Origin: UBA8949 sp942493365
GTDB lineage: Bacteria > Bacillota > Clostridia > Saccharofermentanales > UBA5734
NCBI GenBank assembly: GCA_942493365.1
Contig: OW818697.1
Coordinates: 1,302,001 to 1,366,000, forward strand
Direction of reading: 5' to 3'
DNA: 64,000 nucleotides
Part shown: piece by piece, positions 55,339 through 63,735 of the stretch
Position numbering within the stretch: the stretch's first letter is position 1
Layout: the number at the start of each line of letters is the position of its first letter
Position numbers and translations under genes: made by a program
Notes under the pieces: model-generated
What the model saw: only the letters and a program-made list of their open reading frames with translations
Database searches by the model: none
What the model was told of the DNA's origin: nothing

Positions 55339-55362
55339 AAGGACGGGTAGACGCCCGTCCTT
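55339..55362 (+). terminator. Hairpin after rplT
   Basis: AAGGACGGG and CCCGTCCTT form a perfect 9-bp stem around a 6-base loop. Only a weak T-tract follows, so it may be a leaky terminator before the methyltransferase. Confidence 0.55.
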
Positions 55363-55384
55363 GTAGCATTGACAGAGGAATATG

Positions 55385-56185
55385 ATGAAACGAATCGAGA
55401 GCCGCAGCAACATCACCTACAAGTCAATCGCCGCGCTCCGCCAAACCCGGAACAGCCGAGAGACCGGCCTGGTATTCCTCGAGGGAACCCGGTTGTGTTC
55501 TGACGCGCTGCAAGCGGGTGCTGTGGTCGAAACCGCGCTGCTCTCGGATGCTGGTCTCAAGCAGCCTTCCTGTCAGGCGGTCCTGGCCATGTTGCCGGGC
55601 TCGGTCGAACCATTGCTGCTGCCTGACAAGCTGTTCGACAGCCTTTGCGCAACCGAGCAGCCGCAGGGTATCGCCCTGGTCTGCCGTTCGCCGCTGCTCG
55701 ACCGGCCATCAGGTCCGCCGCCCCCCGATGCGCTCGTTCTGATCGCGGAAAACATCCAGGATCCCGGCAACTTGGGCAGCATGATCCGAACCGCCGCTGC
55801 CTTTGCCTTCAATGCGGTCATTGTCATCGACGGCACGGTCTATCCCTTCAACGAGAAAGTACTGCGCGCCGCCATGGGATCGTGCTTTCATATTCCCTTG
55901 CTGGCCATGCCCGATGTCGGCGCGGTCGCCGCATGGCTGGCCACGGCCGGCAGCCAGGCGGTCATCATTGCCGCGGATATCAAGGGTCAGAATAATTTAC
56001 CGACACCGCTGCCCTTGCCGGCGGCCTTGATTGTCGGCAATGAAGCCAACGGCCTTTCAATTGCCGCCCAAAAACTTGCCAATCTTCGCATCAGCATCCC
56101 GATGCCTGGCCGTGCAGAATCGCTTAATGCCGCGGCTGCCGCTGCCATCCTTTGCTGTGATCTGATGCGGTCGCGTGGGAATTAA
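55385..56185 (+). CDS. SpoU/TrmH-family RNA 2'-O-methyltransferase
   Basis: A 266-residue SPOUT enzyme that likely methylates a ribose in 23S rRNA. N-terminal substrate-binding domain with FLEGTRL, then the three SpoU motifs NIQDPGNLGSMIRTA, LIVGNEANGLS and ISIPMPGRAESLNAAAAAAI, which form the knotted SAM site. Exact target not known. Start ATG 55385 has better spacing from AGAGGA than ATG 55382. Position behind rplT is common. Confidence 0.92.
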   Translation: MKRIESRSNITYKSIAALRQTRNSRETGLVFLEGTRLCSDALQAGAVVETALLSDAGLKQPSCQAVLAMLPGSVEPLLLPDKLFDSLCATEQPQGIALVCRSPLLDRPSGPPPPDALVLIAENIQDPGNLGSMIRTAAAFAFNAVIVIDGTVYPFNEKVLRAAMGSCFHIPLLAMPDVGAVAAWLATAGSQAVIIAADIKGQNNLPTPLPLPAALIVGNEANGLSIAAQKLANLRISIPMPGRAESLNAAAAAAILCCDLMRSRGN

Positions 56186-56215
56186 AAAAGGATCAAAAAC
56201 ACGAGGTGAACAAAC

Positions 56216-56827
56216 ATGCAAATAATCATCATCGGCTGCGGCAAAGTGGGTTCCATGCTGGCTGGCAATCTGATCAATCAGGGCCATGACGTGGTCATTA
56301 TTGAAAGTGACATCCGAGCGATCCAGAATGCCGACGAACTCGACTGCATCAAAATAACTGGCGTACCGATCGACCGCGATGTGCTCAAGCAGGCCGGCAT
56401 TGAGACGGCCGATGTGCTGTGCGCTGTCACCCAAAACGACAACATCAATGTCATGGTGGCAGAAATTGCCAAGGAAATATTTAATGTCCCGCAGATCATC
56501 GCTCGTATTTTTAATCCAGTCAGCCGCGAGGTTTTTGACGCTTTCAAAATCAACACGATCTGCCAGACCGAACTGACGGTACAGGCCATCCAACGTAAAA
56601 TATCGTGCGAATGTCAGGAGCTCAACCAGCAGGTCTACAACACCAGCGTACTCTACACCAGCGTGCCGATCGAGAAGCATCTGATCGGCGAGTACATCTC
56701 CAACCTGTCGACCGATACCGGCAAGATGATTTTTGGTCTGCTTCGTGACGGCAAACTCAATCTGGCCATGCCCGGACTGCGTATCCAGGCTGGCGACGAG
56801 CTGGTTCTGGCCGGCATTCAGAACTGA
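56216..56827 (+). CDS. Trk potassium-uptake regulatory subunit TrkA (first copy)
   Basis: Cytoplasmic RCK-type gating subunit. Rossmann NAD-binding domain with IIIGCGKVGSMLAGNL and IIESD at the end of the second strand, then a smaller RCK C-domain with IPLDRDVL-type linkers and GDELVLAG at the end. 203 residues, shorter than classic 450-residue TrkA, so it is a single RCK unit. A second unit follows after 12 bases, and TrkH after that. Confidence 0.9.
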   Translation: MQIIIIGCGKVGSMLAGNLINQGHDVVIIESDIRAIQNADELDCIKITGVPIDRDVLKQAGIETADVLCAVTQNDNINVMVAEIAKEIFNVPQIIARIFNPVSREVFDAFKINTICQTELTVQAIQRKISCECQELNQQVYNTSVLYTSVPIEKHLIGEYISNLSTDTGKMIFGLLRDGKLNLAMPGLRIQAGDELVLAGIQN

Positions 56828-56839
56828 GGAGGAAGAATT

Positions 56840-57502
56840 ATGAAAATCATCATTGTTGGTGGCGGCAAACTGGCCTACTATCTGATCAAAACGCTGCTCC
56901 CATTGCGTCATGACATCTCGGTCATCGAGTTGCAAAAGGAAACCTGTGTGCGGCTGGCAACCGATTTTGACACAGTCAACGTTTTTAACGGCGATGGTAC
57001 CAGCATCGTTACGCTGGAGGAAGTCGACTGCAAAAATGCCGATTTTTACGTCGCGGTGACCGGCAAAGACGAAAACAACCTTGTTGGCTGTCAGATCGCC
57101 AAAAAGCGGTTTCAAGTCAAAACGACCGTCGCACGGGTCAACAACCCCAAAAATATTGAAATGTTCAATCTGCTGGGCGTCGATCGCGTTTATTCCGGTA
57201 CGCAGATTCTGGCCGACATTATCGAGCAGGAAATTGAACACATCGGTCTGCGCGTGGTGTTTGCCATTGAAAAGACCACCAAGTCGATTGTCGAGTTCAA
57301 GCTGTCAGCCCATTCGGGCGCCAATGGCAAAACACTGCTGGATTATACCTTCCCGGAGTCGAGCAATGTGGTCATGATCACTCGCCCCAATGGGCAGGTT
57401 GAAATGCCGCGCGGCGACCTGGTCATGAGCGCCGGCGACGTGGTGCTGATGGCCTGCGATCGCAGCGAATACGACGCTATTTGGCGTCAATTGGTCCGCT
57501 GA
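56840..57502 (+). CDS. Trk potassium-uptake regulatory subunit TrkA (second copy)
   Basis: A second RCK unit of 220 residues: IIIVGGGKLAYYLIKTL nucleotide-binding loop, VAVTGKDENNLVGCQIAKK, and C-terminal GDVVLMACDRSEYDAIW. GAGGAGGAAG precedes ATG 56840. The two copies differ clearly, including the nucleotide-loop GCGKVG versus GGGKLA, suggesting a heteromeric gating ring or different ligands. Confidence 0.9.
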   Translation: MKIIIVGGGKLAYYLIKTLLPLRHDISVIELQKETCVRLATDFDTVNVFNGDGTSIVTLEEVDCKNADFYVAVTGKDENNLVGCQIAKKRFQVKTTVARVNNPKNIEMFNLLGVDRVYSGTQILADIIEQEIEHIGLRVVFAIEKTTKSIVEFKLSAHSGANGKTLLDYTFPESSNVVMITRPNGQVEMPRGDLVMSAGDVVLMACDRSEYDAIWRQLVR

Positions 57503-57525
57503 CGCGGCAGCAGGGGAGTGACAGC

Positions 57526-58923
57526 ATGATTGTTATCAAGAAAAAAAGCCCCAACCCCTATTCGCGCTGGCTCAATGCCAAACCGGGGCGCGTCATTTCG
57601 GTTTCCTTTCTGCTGGTGATTACCATTGGCGCCTTGCTGCTGACCTTGCCAATCGCTTCGGCGAGCGGCCAGTCGGTCGGTTTTCTCAAAGCGCTGTTTA
57701 CTGCAACCTCAGCCACTTGCGTGACCGGCCTGGTCGTCGTCGGTACTAACGTCGACTGGACGGTCTTCGGCAAAGTGGTTATTATCGCGCTGATCCAAAT
57801 CGGTGGCCTTGGCCTGGTGACCATCACGAGCTTTTTCTACAGCTTTATGCGCCGCAAGACCAGTCTGCGGACGCTGGTCGTCGCCCAGGAGTCGACGGCC
57901 AGTTTCGGCTTTGCGGATGTCTTGAAGCTGGTGCGTAAAATCATGATCATTACCTTCACGACCGAGTTCATCGGCGGTGTCATCCTGTCCTGGCGATTCA
58001 TCCCCGAACACGGCTTCTGGTCCGGCCTTGGTATGGGCTTTTTCCAGTCGGTCTCAGCCTTCTGCAATGCCGGCTTTGCCCTGACCGGCTCTAATCAGGA
58101 GGATGCCTACATCAACCTGATGGGTTACAACGGCGATCCGATCGTCCTGATGACCACCGGCTTGCTGGTTGTTTTCGGCGGCTTGGGCTTTGTGGTCTGG
58201 TCGGATCTGCTGGGCTTCCGCAAAGCCAAAAAACTGAACTTTCACAGCAAGGTTGTTTTGGTGATGACCGGTTCGCTGCTGCTGATCGGCGCGCTGTTCT
58301 TTCTCGGCGCCGAATACTTCAATACAGCCAACACGTATTCGATGGGCTCACTGCCGGAGTGGCAGCGGCCATTTGCCGCGCTGTTCCAGTCGATCACCCC
58401 GCGTACCGCCGGCTTTAATTCGATCGATCAAGCGACCATGACCGACGGCTCCAAGTTTATGTCAATCATTCTGATGTTTATCGGCGCGGCTCCCGGTTCG
58501 ACCGGCGGCGGCATCAAGGTATCCACCTTTGCCGTCATCCTGGCGACCATCGTCTCGGACATCCGCGGCCGCAACGACATCGTGCTGCTCAAGCACCGCC
58601 TGCCGCGCGAAACCTTCACACGTGCCTTTGCCATCTTCGGCATGGCGCTGGCGCTGGTCATGACCGCGACCATGCTGCTGACCTTCATTGAACACGGACA
58701 ATTCAGATTTATCGATTTGCTGTTCGAGGCAACCTCGGCTTTCGGCACGGTCGGCATCTCCTCGGCCAATACCCAGACCCTGCAGGCGCTCAGTTGGATG
58801 GTTCTGATCCCGGTCATGTATCTGGGCCGCATCGGCCCGGCGTCCTTTGCCATCAGCCTGGCGATGAAGAAAAACGACAAACACGAATTGGTTCATCCTG
58901 AAGGCAAAACGTTGGTTGGTTAA
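57526..58923 (+). CDS. trkH: Trk-type potassium transporter membrane subunit
   Basis: Potassium channel-like transporter of 465 residues with paired-helix repeats and pore loops; the first pore loop contains TSATCVTGLVVV, later ones QSVSAFCNAGFALTG, QSITPRTAGFNSID and TSAFGTVGISSAN. The mid-membrane PGSTGGGIK loop is the TrkH gating loop. Start ATG 57526 follows AGGGGAGTG. Operon with the two TrkA genes. Confidence 0.94.
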   Translation: MIVIKKKSPNPYSRWLNAKPGRVISVSFLLVITIGALLLTLPIASASGQSVGFLKALFTATSATCVTGLVVVGTNVDWTVFGKVVIIALIQIGGLGLVTITSFFYSFMRRKTSLRTLVVAQESTASFGFADVLKLVRKIMIITFTTEFIGGVILSWRFIPEHGFWSGLGMGFFQSVSAFCNAGFALTGSNQEDAYINLMGYNGDPIVLMTTGLLVVFGGLGFVVWSDLLGFRKAKKLNFHSKVVLVMTGSLLLIGALFFLGAEYFNTANTYSMGSLPEWQRPFAALFQSITPRTAGFNSIDQATMTDGSKFMSIILMFIGAAPGSTGGGIKVSTFAVILATIVSDIRGRNDIVLLKHRLPRETFTRAFAIFGMALALVMTATMLLTFIEHGQFRFIDLLFEATSAFGTVGISSANTQTLQALSWMVLIPVMYLGRIGPASFAISLAMKKNDKHELVHPEGKTLVG

Positions 58924-59041
58924 ATTGCTTGGTGAGGTCAAATATGCAAGGCTGATCCGTCCGTCTTGCATAAACGTTGGCATATGATCGTCATATAGCT
59001 CAAAAAATGCATAATTAGGGTCACATACTTGAAAAATGTGG

Positions 59042-59071
59042 TTGACAGATAGCCACGTTATGCATGATAAT
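59042..59071 (+). promoter_or_regulatory. Promoter of the aconitase operon
   Basis: TTGACA (59042-59047) and GATAAT (59066-59071), 18-base spacing, 46 bases upstream of the aconitase start. The GntR-like operator lies just downstream of the -10 box. The rest of the 194-base gap after trkH shows only a weak TATGCAAG/CTTGCATA stem at 58943-58972. Confidence 0.75.
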
Positions 59072-59081
59072 GGAATCAAAT

Positions 59082-59093
59082 ATTGTATACAAT
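59082..59093. promoter_or_regulatory. Palindromic operator, probably for the downstream GntR regulator
   Basis: ATTGTATACAAT is a perfect 12-bp palindrome of the TTGTATACAA type bound by FCD-class GntR repressors. It sits around the transcription start region of an operon that encodes such a regulator, so autoregulation is likely. Confidence 0.7.
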
Positions 59094-59117
59094 CATTGAT
59101 TAAAGGAGGGGTTTCGC

Positions 59118-61052
59118 TTGGGAATGACCCTATCGCAAAAAATTATCCGTGAACATTTGCTCAGTGGCGAAATGATCGCCGGGCAGGAAATCGCCATTCG
59201 CATCGATCAGACCCTGACCCAGGATTCCACTGGGACCATGGCCTATCTGCAGTTTGAGGCCATCGGACTGCCGCGGGTCAAAACCGAATTGTCGGTTGCC
59301 TACATTGATCACAATACCTTGCAGACGGGCTTTGAAAACGCCGATGATCACCAGTATATCCAAACGGTGGCCAATAAATACGGCATTCGCTTTTCCAAAC
59401 CCGGCAACGGCGTCTGTCATCAAGTGCATATTGAGCGTTACGGTGAGCCGGGCAAGACCCTGCTGGGTTCGGACAGTCATACCCCAACCTGCGGCGGTAT
59501 CGGCATGCTGGCCATCGGCGCCGGCGGCCTCGATGTCGCCGTAGCCATGGGCGGTGGCCCTTACTATCTGACCATGCCCAAAATAGTTCGGATTGAACTG
59601 ACCGGCCAGCTCAAACCCTGGGTCAGTGCCAAGGACATTATTCTCGAAATTTTGCGCATCCTCACGGTCAAAGGCGGCGTCGGCAAGATTGTCGAATACA
59701 GCGGGGACGGCCTGCTTGCCCTGTCCGTACCGGAGCGAGCGACAATCACCAACATGGGTGCCGAACTGGGCGCCACGACCTCGATTTTCCCCAGCGATGA
59801 CGTGACGCGCGCCTTTCTGGCCGCGCAGGATCGTGAAGCGGTCTATCGGCCGCTGACTGCTGATAGCGACGCGGTTTACGACGAGACCTATGCCATTGAC
59901 CTGGGCGCGTTGACGCCCCTGGCCGCCAAACCGCACAGCCCGGACAGTGTCGCCACCATCGCCGAAATCGGACCGATCAAGATCGATCAGGTGGCCATCG
60001 GCAGTTGCACCAATTCCTCTTTGCAGGACATGCTCAAGGTGGCCGCCATCCTCAAGGGCAAAACCGTCCACCCCAGTGTTTCGCTGGTCATCGCCCCCGG
60101 TTCGCGTCAGGTGCTTAACATGCTGGCCGACTGCGGCGCGCTGTCCGACATGATCGCTGCCGGCGCGCGTATTCTGGAGTCGGCCTGCGGACCCTGCATC
60201 GGTATGGGCCAGTCGCCGCGCACCGACGCCGTCTCGCTGCGCACCAACAATCGCAATTTCTTCGGCCGCTCCGGCACCGATTCGGCCAGCGTTTACCTGG
60301 TCAGTCCAGAAGTTGCCGCTGCCAGCGCCCTGTCCGGTGTCCTGACCGATCCACGCTTGCTGGGGCAGGCACCCGCCATCGTGATGCCCGAACACTTTCG
60401 GATCAACGACAACCTGGTTATTCTGCCGGCTGCGGATGGTTCAAATGTTGAGGTCGTCCGCGGCCCCAACATCAAGCCATTCCCGATCAATACGGCCGTT
60501 GCCGGCGACATCGGCGGCAAAGTGCTGATCAAGGTTGAGGACAACATCACAACCGATCATATTATGCCGTCCAACGCCAAACTGCTGCCCTATCGTTCCA
60601 ACGTGCCCTATCTGGCCGACTATTGCCTGACCCCCTGCGACGCTGAGTTTCCGACTCGCGCCAAGACGCTGGGCGGCGGTTTTATCATCGCCGGCACCAA
60701 TTACGGTCAGGGCTCCAGCCGCGAACACGCCGCGCTGGCCCCGCTGCAGCTGGGGATCAAAGCCGTCCTGGCCAAATCCTTTGCCCGCATTCACATGGCC
60801 AATTTGATCAACAACGGCATCCTGCCGCTGACCTTCGCCAACGCGGCCGACTACGACAACATCTGCCTGTTCGACGATCTGGTCATCGAAAATGCAGCGG
60901 CACAAATCTCAGGTCTGATTGACGGCGGCAGCCTGACTGTAACCAATCGCACCCAAGCCACGCAGATTCGCTGCACACTAGCGCTCTCGAGTCGTCAGGC
61001 CCAGATTCTGCTGGCCGGTGGACTGCTCAACTTCACGCGAAAAGAGGGATGA
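59118..61052 (+). CDS. Aconitate hydratase
   Basis: Isomerises citrate and isocitrate. The 644-residue size and motif set fit the Aquifex-type/mitochondrial-like aconitase branch: GSDSHTPTCGGIGMLAIGAG, iron-sulfur ligand Cys in IGSCTNSS and CGPC in ESACGPCIGMGQ, and the swivel domain GTNYGQGSSREHAAL. The start is TTG 59118, 7 bases after GGAGG; ATG 59124 is too far from that site. Overlaps the gntR region (ATGA) and shares its operon. Confidence 0.93.
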   Translation: MGMTLSQKIIREHLLSGEMIAGQEIAIRIDQTLTQDSTGTMAYLQFEAIGLPRVKTELSVAYIDHNTLQTGFENADDHQYIQTVANKYGIRFSKPGNGVCHQVHIERYGEPGKTLLGSDSHTPTCGGIGMLAIGAGGLDVAVAMGGGPYYLTMPKIVRIELTGQLKPWVSAKDIILEILRILTVKGGVGKIVEYSGDGLLALSVPERATITNMGAELGATTSIFPSDDVTRAFLAAQDREAVYRPLTADSDAVYDETYAIDLGALTPLAAKPHSPDSVATIAEIGPIKIDQVAIGSCTNSSLQDMLKVAAILKGKTVHPSVSLVIAPGSRQVLNMLADCGALSDMIAAGARILESACGPCIGMGQSPRTDAVSLRTNNRNFFGRSGTDSASVYLVSPEVAAASALSGVLTDPRLLGQAPAIVMPEHFRINDNLVILPAADGSNVEVVRGPNIKPFPINTAVAGDIGGKVLIKVEDNITTDHIMPSNAKLLPYRSNVPYLADYCLTPCDAEFPTRAKTLGGGFIIAGTNYGQGSSREHAALAPLQLGIKAVLAKSFARIHMANLINNGILPLTFANAADYDNICLFDDLVIENAAAQISGLIDGGSLTVTNRTQATQIRCTLALSSRQAQILLAGGLLNFTRKEG

Positions 61053-61054
61053 GC

Positions 61055-61729
61055 ATGATCAAGGCCGCCAGCCATGGATCCTTGCGCGCTGCGGTTTACT
61101 GCCGGCTGCGAGAAGACATCCTTAAAGGCCGTTACACCCGGGGGATGGCCTTGACCGAAGCCCAGCTGACCCTGGATCTCGGCGTCAGCAGGACGCCGGT
61201 GCGGGAAGCCATCAGTCAGCTCGAACTCGACGGCCTGGTCGTATCGACCCCCAACAAGAGCATCGTTGTGCAGGGCTTTGACGAAGCTGATATCATGGAT
61301 CTCTACGAAGTTCGACAATATATGGAAACACTGGCGGCTGCTCGGGCTGCCACCGCGATGAGCGACGAACAAATATCAGCGCTCAAGGCCATTTATCAGC
61401 AACAGGTTTTCGCCACGCGCAAAAGCGCCGACGCTGAATTGCTGCAGGATCAGGACAACGCCTTCCACGAGCTGATTTTTCAAGGCAGCGGCAGCAAGAT
61501 ATTCTGCAACATTTTGTCTTCGATCAACATGTACACCCGACATGCCCGATCGATTTCGATGGCCTCGCCAGGCCGCAGCCTAAGAGTTTTGGATGAGCAT
61601 GCAGCTATCCTGAACGCCATTTTCAATCACGACAGTCAGGCTGCAAGTCAGGCTATGCGCGAACACATCAACCTCGCCGCTGAAAATTACACCAAGGTGA
61701 GCACCCAAGGAGGAAAGACCGATGATTGA
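61055..61729 (+). CDS. GntR-family regulator, FCD domain
   Basis: A 224-residue repressor-type regulator. N-terminal winged helix (about residues 8-72; LTEAQLTLDLGVSRTPVREA) and a C-terminal all-helical FCD effector domain with the metal-site residues around DNAFHELIF and EHAAIL...REHINLA. Placed between aconitase and citrate synthase, and with a matching palindrome at the operon promoter, it probably senses a citrate-related acid. ATG 61055 preferred; ATG 61049 overlaps the aconitase stop. Confidence 0.93.
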   Translation: MIKAASHGSLRAAVYCRLREDILKGRYTRGMALTEAQLTLDLGVSRTPVREAISQLELDGLVVSTPNKSIVVQGFDEADIMDLYEVRQYMETLAAARAATAMSDEQISALKAIYQQQVFATRKSADAELLQDQDNAFHELIFQGSGSKIFCNILSSINMYTRHARSISMASPGRSLRVLDEHAAILNAIFNHDSQAASQAMREHINLAAENYTKVSTQGGKTDD

Positions 61730-63089
61730 CGAAAAAACCCGCAGCCAAATGATCAAAGAACTAGCCGCCAACTCGGCCGCCAAACCCAAAATCGACCCAA
61801 TCCTTTACGAAAGATACAGTGTTAAACGCGGCCTGCGCAACGATGACGGCAGCGGTGTCCTGGTCGGTCTGACCGAGGTCGGCGACGTCGTGTCCTATAT
61901 CGTTGATGAAGGGGACCGTGTGCCGGTCGAAGGCCGTCTTTTCTATCGCGGGATGGCCATTAGCGACATTGTCGATGGTTTTTATGAGGAGAAGCGTTAC
62001 GGCTTTGAGGAAACATCCTACCTGCTGATTTTCGGCGAATTACCGACCGCTGAACAGCTCCAGCAGTTTTGTGATCTGCTGTCGAGTTTCCGCCAATTGC
62101 CGGCAAACTTTACCGAGGACATGATTCTCAAGGCACCCAGCCCCGATATCATGAACAAGCTGGCCCGTTCAGTGCTGGCCTTGTATTCCTACGACGACAA
62201 CCCCGAGGACATTTCCATTGAAAATGTCCTGCGCCAGTGCATCCAGTTGATCGCTCAGTTTCCGACCCTGATCTCCTACGGCTACATGGCCAAACGCCAT
62301 TATGTCGACAAACAGAGCCTGTTTTTGCACACCCCAAAACCGGAGTACAACACCGCGCAGAACATCCTGCACATGATTCGGCCCGACGGCCAGTTCACCG
62401 AGCTGGAAGCGCGTGTGCTCGACCTGGCGCTGGTGCTGCATGCCGAACATGGCGGCGGCAACAACTCGACCTTCGTCACCCATGCCGTCACTTCAACCGG
62501 CTCGGACACCTATTCGACCATCGCTGCGGCCATCGGCTCGCTCAAGGGACCCCAGCACGGCGGCGCCAGCGGCAAATCGTTTGACATGCTGCAGGATATG
62601 GCGGCCAACGTCAAAAACTGGCGCAACGAAATGGAAATTGCCGACTACCTGACCCTGATTCTGGACAAAAAGGCCTTTGACAAATCCGGCCTGATTTACG
62701 GCGTTGGCCACGCGGTCTATACCATTTCCGACCCGCGCACCAAGCTGCTGCGCGATTATGCTCGTGGCCTGGCTTACGAAGCCGGTCGGGAAGACGAATA
62801 TGAACTGTACACGCTGGCCGAACGGTTGGCGCCCGAGGTCTTCCGCAATGTCAAGAAGAGCGACAAAATCGTCTGCGCCAACGTCGACTTTTATTCCGGC
62901 TTTGTTTACAGCATGCTGAACATTCCCGCCGAACTGTTCACGCCGATCTTTGCCGCCGCCCGCATCTCCGGCTGGTCCGCGCATCGACTCGAAGAACTGG
63001 TCAGTGGCGGACGCATCATCCGCCCGGCCTACAAATGTGTCCAGAAGCGGCGCCCGTTTATCAAGATTGAGGAACGTGAAAAGCCGTAA
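61722..63089 (+). CDS. Citrate synthase
   Basis: Condenses oxaloacetate and acetyl-CoA. Catalytic residues are visible: His in LHAEHGGGNNST, His in GVGHAVYTISDPR and Asp in ANVDFYSGFVYSML. 455 residues, longer than the usual 380-430, with an N-terminal extension before the VEGRLFYRGMAISDIV block; this long form is common in clostridia. AAGGAGGAAAG precedes ATG 61722. 2-Methylcitrate synthase activity cannot be excluded. Confidence 0.92.
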   Translation: MIDEKTRSQMIKELAANSAAKPKIDPILYERYSVKRGLRNDDGSGVLVGLTEVGDVVSYIVDEGDRVPVEGRLFYRGMAISDIVDGFYEEKRYGFEETSYLLIFGELPTAEQLQQFCDLLSSFRQLPANFTEDMILKAPSPDIMNKLARSVLALYSYDDNPEDISIENVLRQCIQLIAQFPTLISYGYMAKRHYVDKQSLFLHTPKPEYNTAQNILHMIRPDGQFTELEARVLDLALVLHAEHGGGNNSTFVTHAVTSTGSDTYSTIAAAIGSLKGPQHGGASGKSFDMLQDMAANVKNWRNEMEIADYLTLILDKKAFDKSGLIYGVGHAVYTISDPRTKLLRDYARGLAYEAGREDEYELYTLAERLAPEVFRNVKKSDKIVCANVDFYSGFVYSMLNIPAELFTPIFAAARISGWSAHRLEELVSGGRIIRPAYKCVQKRRPFIKIEEREKP

Positions 63090-63099
63090 ATGGCTTTTC
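63078..63099 (+). terminator. Hairpin spanning the citrate synthase stop codon
   Basis: GAAAAGCC and GGCTTTTC form an 8-bp stem; the TAA stop (63087-63089) is in the loop. It is followed by AACGAA. Confidence 0.6.
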
Positions 63100-63131
63100 A
63101 ACGAATAGCTAAGAACGAAAAACGCACAACT

Positions 63132-63155
63132 CAAAGTCGGCAAAAGCCGACTTTG
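63132..63155. terminator. Stem-loop in left arm of repeat C
   Basis: CAAAGTCGGC and GCCGACTTTG, perfect 10-bp stem with AAAA loop. The right-arm stem-loop at 63580-63605 has the same GTCGGC/GCCGAC stem, as if the two were copies. Confidence 0.7.
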
Positions 63156-63186
63156 AACGAACAACGAACAACTAACAACGAAAAGG

Positions 63187-63210
63187 AAAAGACGGCTTCG
63201 GCCGTCTTTT
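63187..63210. terminator. Second stem-loop in left arm of repeat C
   Basis: AAAAGACGGC and GCCGTCTTTT, perfect 10-bp stem with a stable TTCG loop and T-rich end. Works as a terminator in either direction. Confidence 0.8.
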
Positions 63211-63372
63211 CAACAAAAAACGAACAACGAAAAACGAACAGTTTCGGAGTATTAATCCTTGAAATTTATAAAAACCTGCGACAAATGCATGTCTGTTCAG
63301 AGGGATGACATTTTCCCTGACGAGTTATACCATGACATTATCGCTGATCAACGACACATTATCATTCGGCAC

Positions 63373-63401
63373 TTGCAGGATACTTTTTGTCATGCTATAA
63401 T
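63373..63401 (+). promoter_or_regulatory. Promoter of tRNA-Glu
   Basis: TTGCAG (63373-63378) and TATAAT (63396-63401), 17-base spacing, with an extended TGC before the -10 box. The tRNA begins 14 bases further on. Confidence 0.8.
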
Positions 63402-63414
63402 GACCAGCGCACAA

Positions 63415-63489
63415 GGCCCTATGGTCAAGCGGTCAAGACGCTGCCCTCTCAAGGCGGAATCAGGAGTTCGATTCTCCTTAGGGTCACCA
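63415..63489 (+). tRNA. tRNA-Glu (CTC)
   Basis: A 75-base gene including encoded CCA. Acceptor arm GGCCCTA pairs with TAGGGTC (one G-T). Anticodon arm CTGCC-CTCTCAA-GGCGG gives anticodon CTC, reading GAG. T arm AGGAG-TTCGATT-CTCCT is intact. It has its own promoter and terminator and lies inside repeat C. Confidence 0.93.
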
Positions 63490-63491
63490 GC

Positions 63492-63529
63492 AAGAAGCAG
63501 TTCCTCGCGGAACCGCTTCTTATTCTTTT
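63492..63529 (+). terminator. Terminator of tRNA-Glu
   Basis: AAGAAGCAGTTCC and GGAACCGCTTCTT form a 13-bp stem with one G-T pair around TCGC, followed by a T-rich tail. Confidence 0.85.
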
Positions 63530-63579
63530 CAAGGATCAACATTCCTCAACTGTTCGTTGTTCGTTGTTAGTTGTTCGTT

Positions 63580-63605
63580 GGAAAGTCGGCTATGGCCGAC
63601 TTTCC
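63580..63605. terminator. Stem-loop in right arm of repeat C
   Basis: GGAAAGTCGGC and GCCGACTTTCC, perfect 11-bp stem with TATG loop, followed by ATTTT. Confidence 0.7.
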
Positions 63606-63638
63606 ATTTTGGATGCGCTGGTTACATTAAAATTTATC

Positions 63639-63667
63639 GTGACCATGTTAAAATGGATTGCTATAAT
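63639..63667 (+). promoter_or_regulatory. Promoter of uvrA
   Basis: GTGACC (63639-63644) and TATAAT (63662-63667) with 17-base spacing, 69 bases before the uvrA start. No obvious LexA-type palindrome was recognised. Confidence 0.6.
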
Positions 63668-63735
63668 AGGAGTCGGACATATGTTTGCTTTTGGGCGAAT
63701 AGCGTGTCAGACTTTTGAGAAAAAGGGGAACCAAC

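Larger units (their letters stand above)
63100..63608. repeat. Palindromic intergenic repeat, copy C, enclosing tRNA-Glu
   Basis: Left arm 63100-63240 has AACGAAC units broken by two stem-loops. Right arm 63551-63605 is GTTCGTT units plus one stem-loop in reverse orientation. Inner ends 63237-63264 and 63527-63554 are reverse complements at 23 of 28 positions (AACAGTT...ATCCTTGAAA). The region 63265-63372 contains no gene I can support. Confidence 0.7.

Noticed and set aside
59130..60395. 421-residue antisense frame in aconitase
   Set aside because: The + strand frame carries all aconitase motifs; the antisense frame is a composition artefact.
63100..63240. CRISPR array in the AACGAAC repeats
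   Set aside because: Units are 7-8 bases, irregular, without spacers, and no cas genes are nearby.
63090..63308. Short ORF of about 72 residues in the gap after citrate synthase
   Set aside because: It consists of translated AACGAAC repeat (Asn/Glu/Arg/Thr runs) and has no ribosome-binding site.
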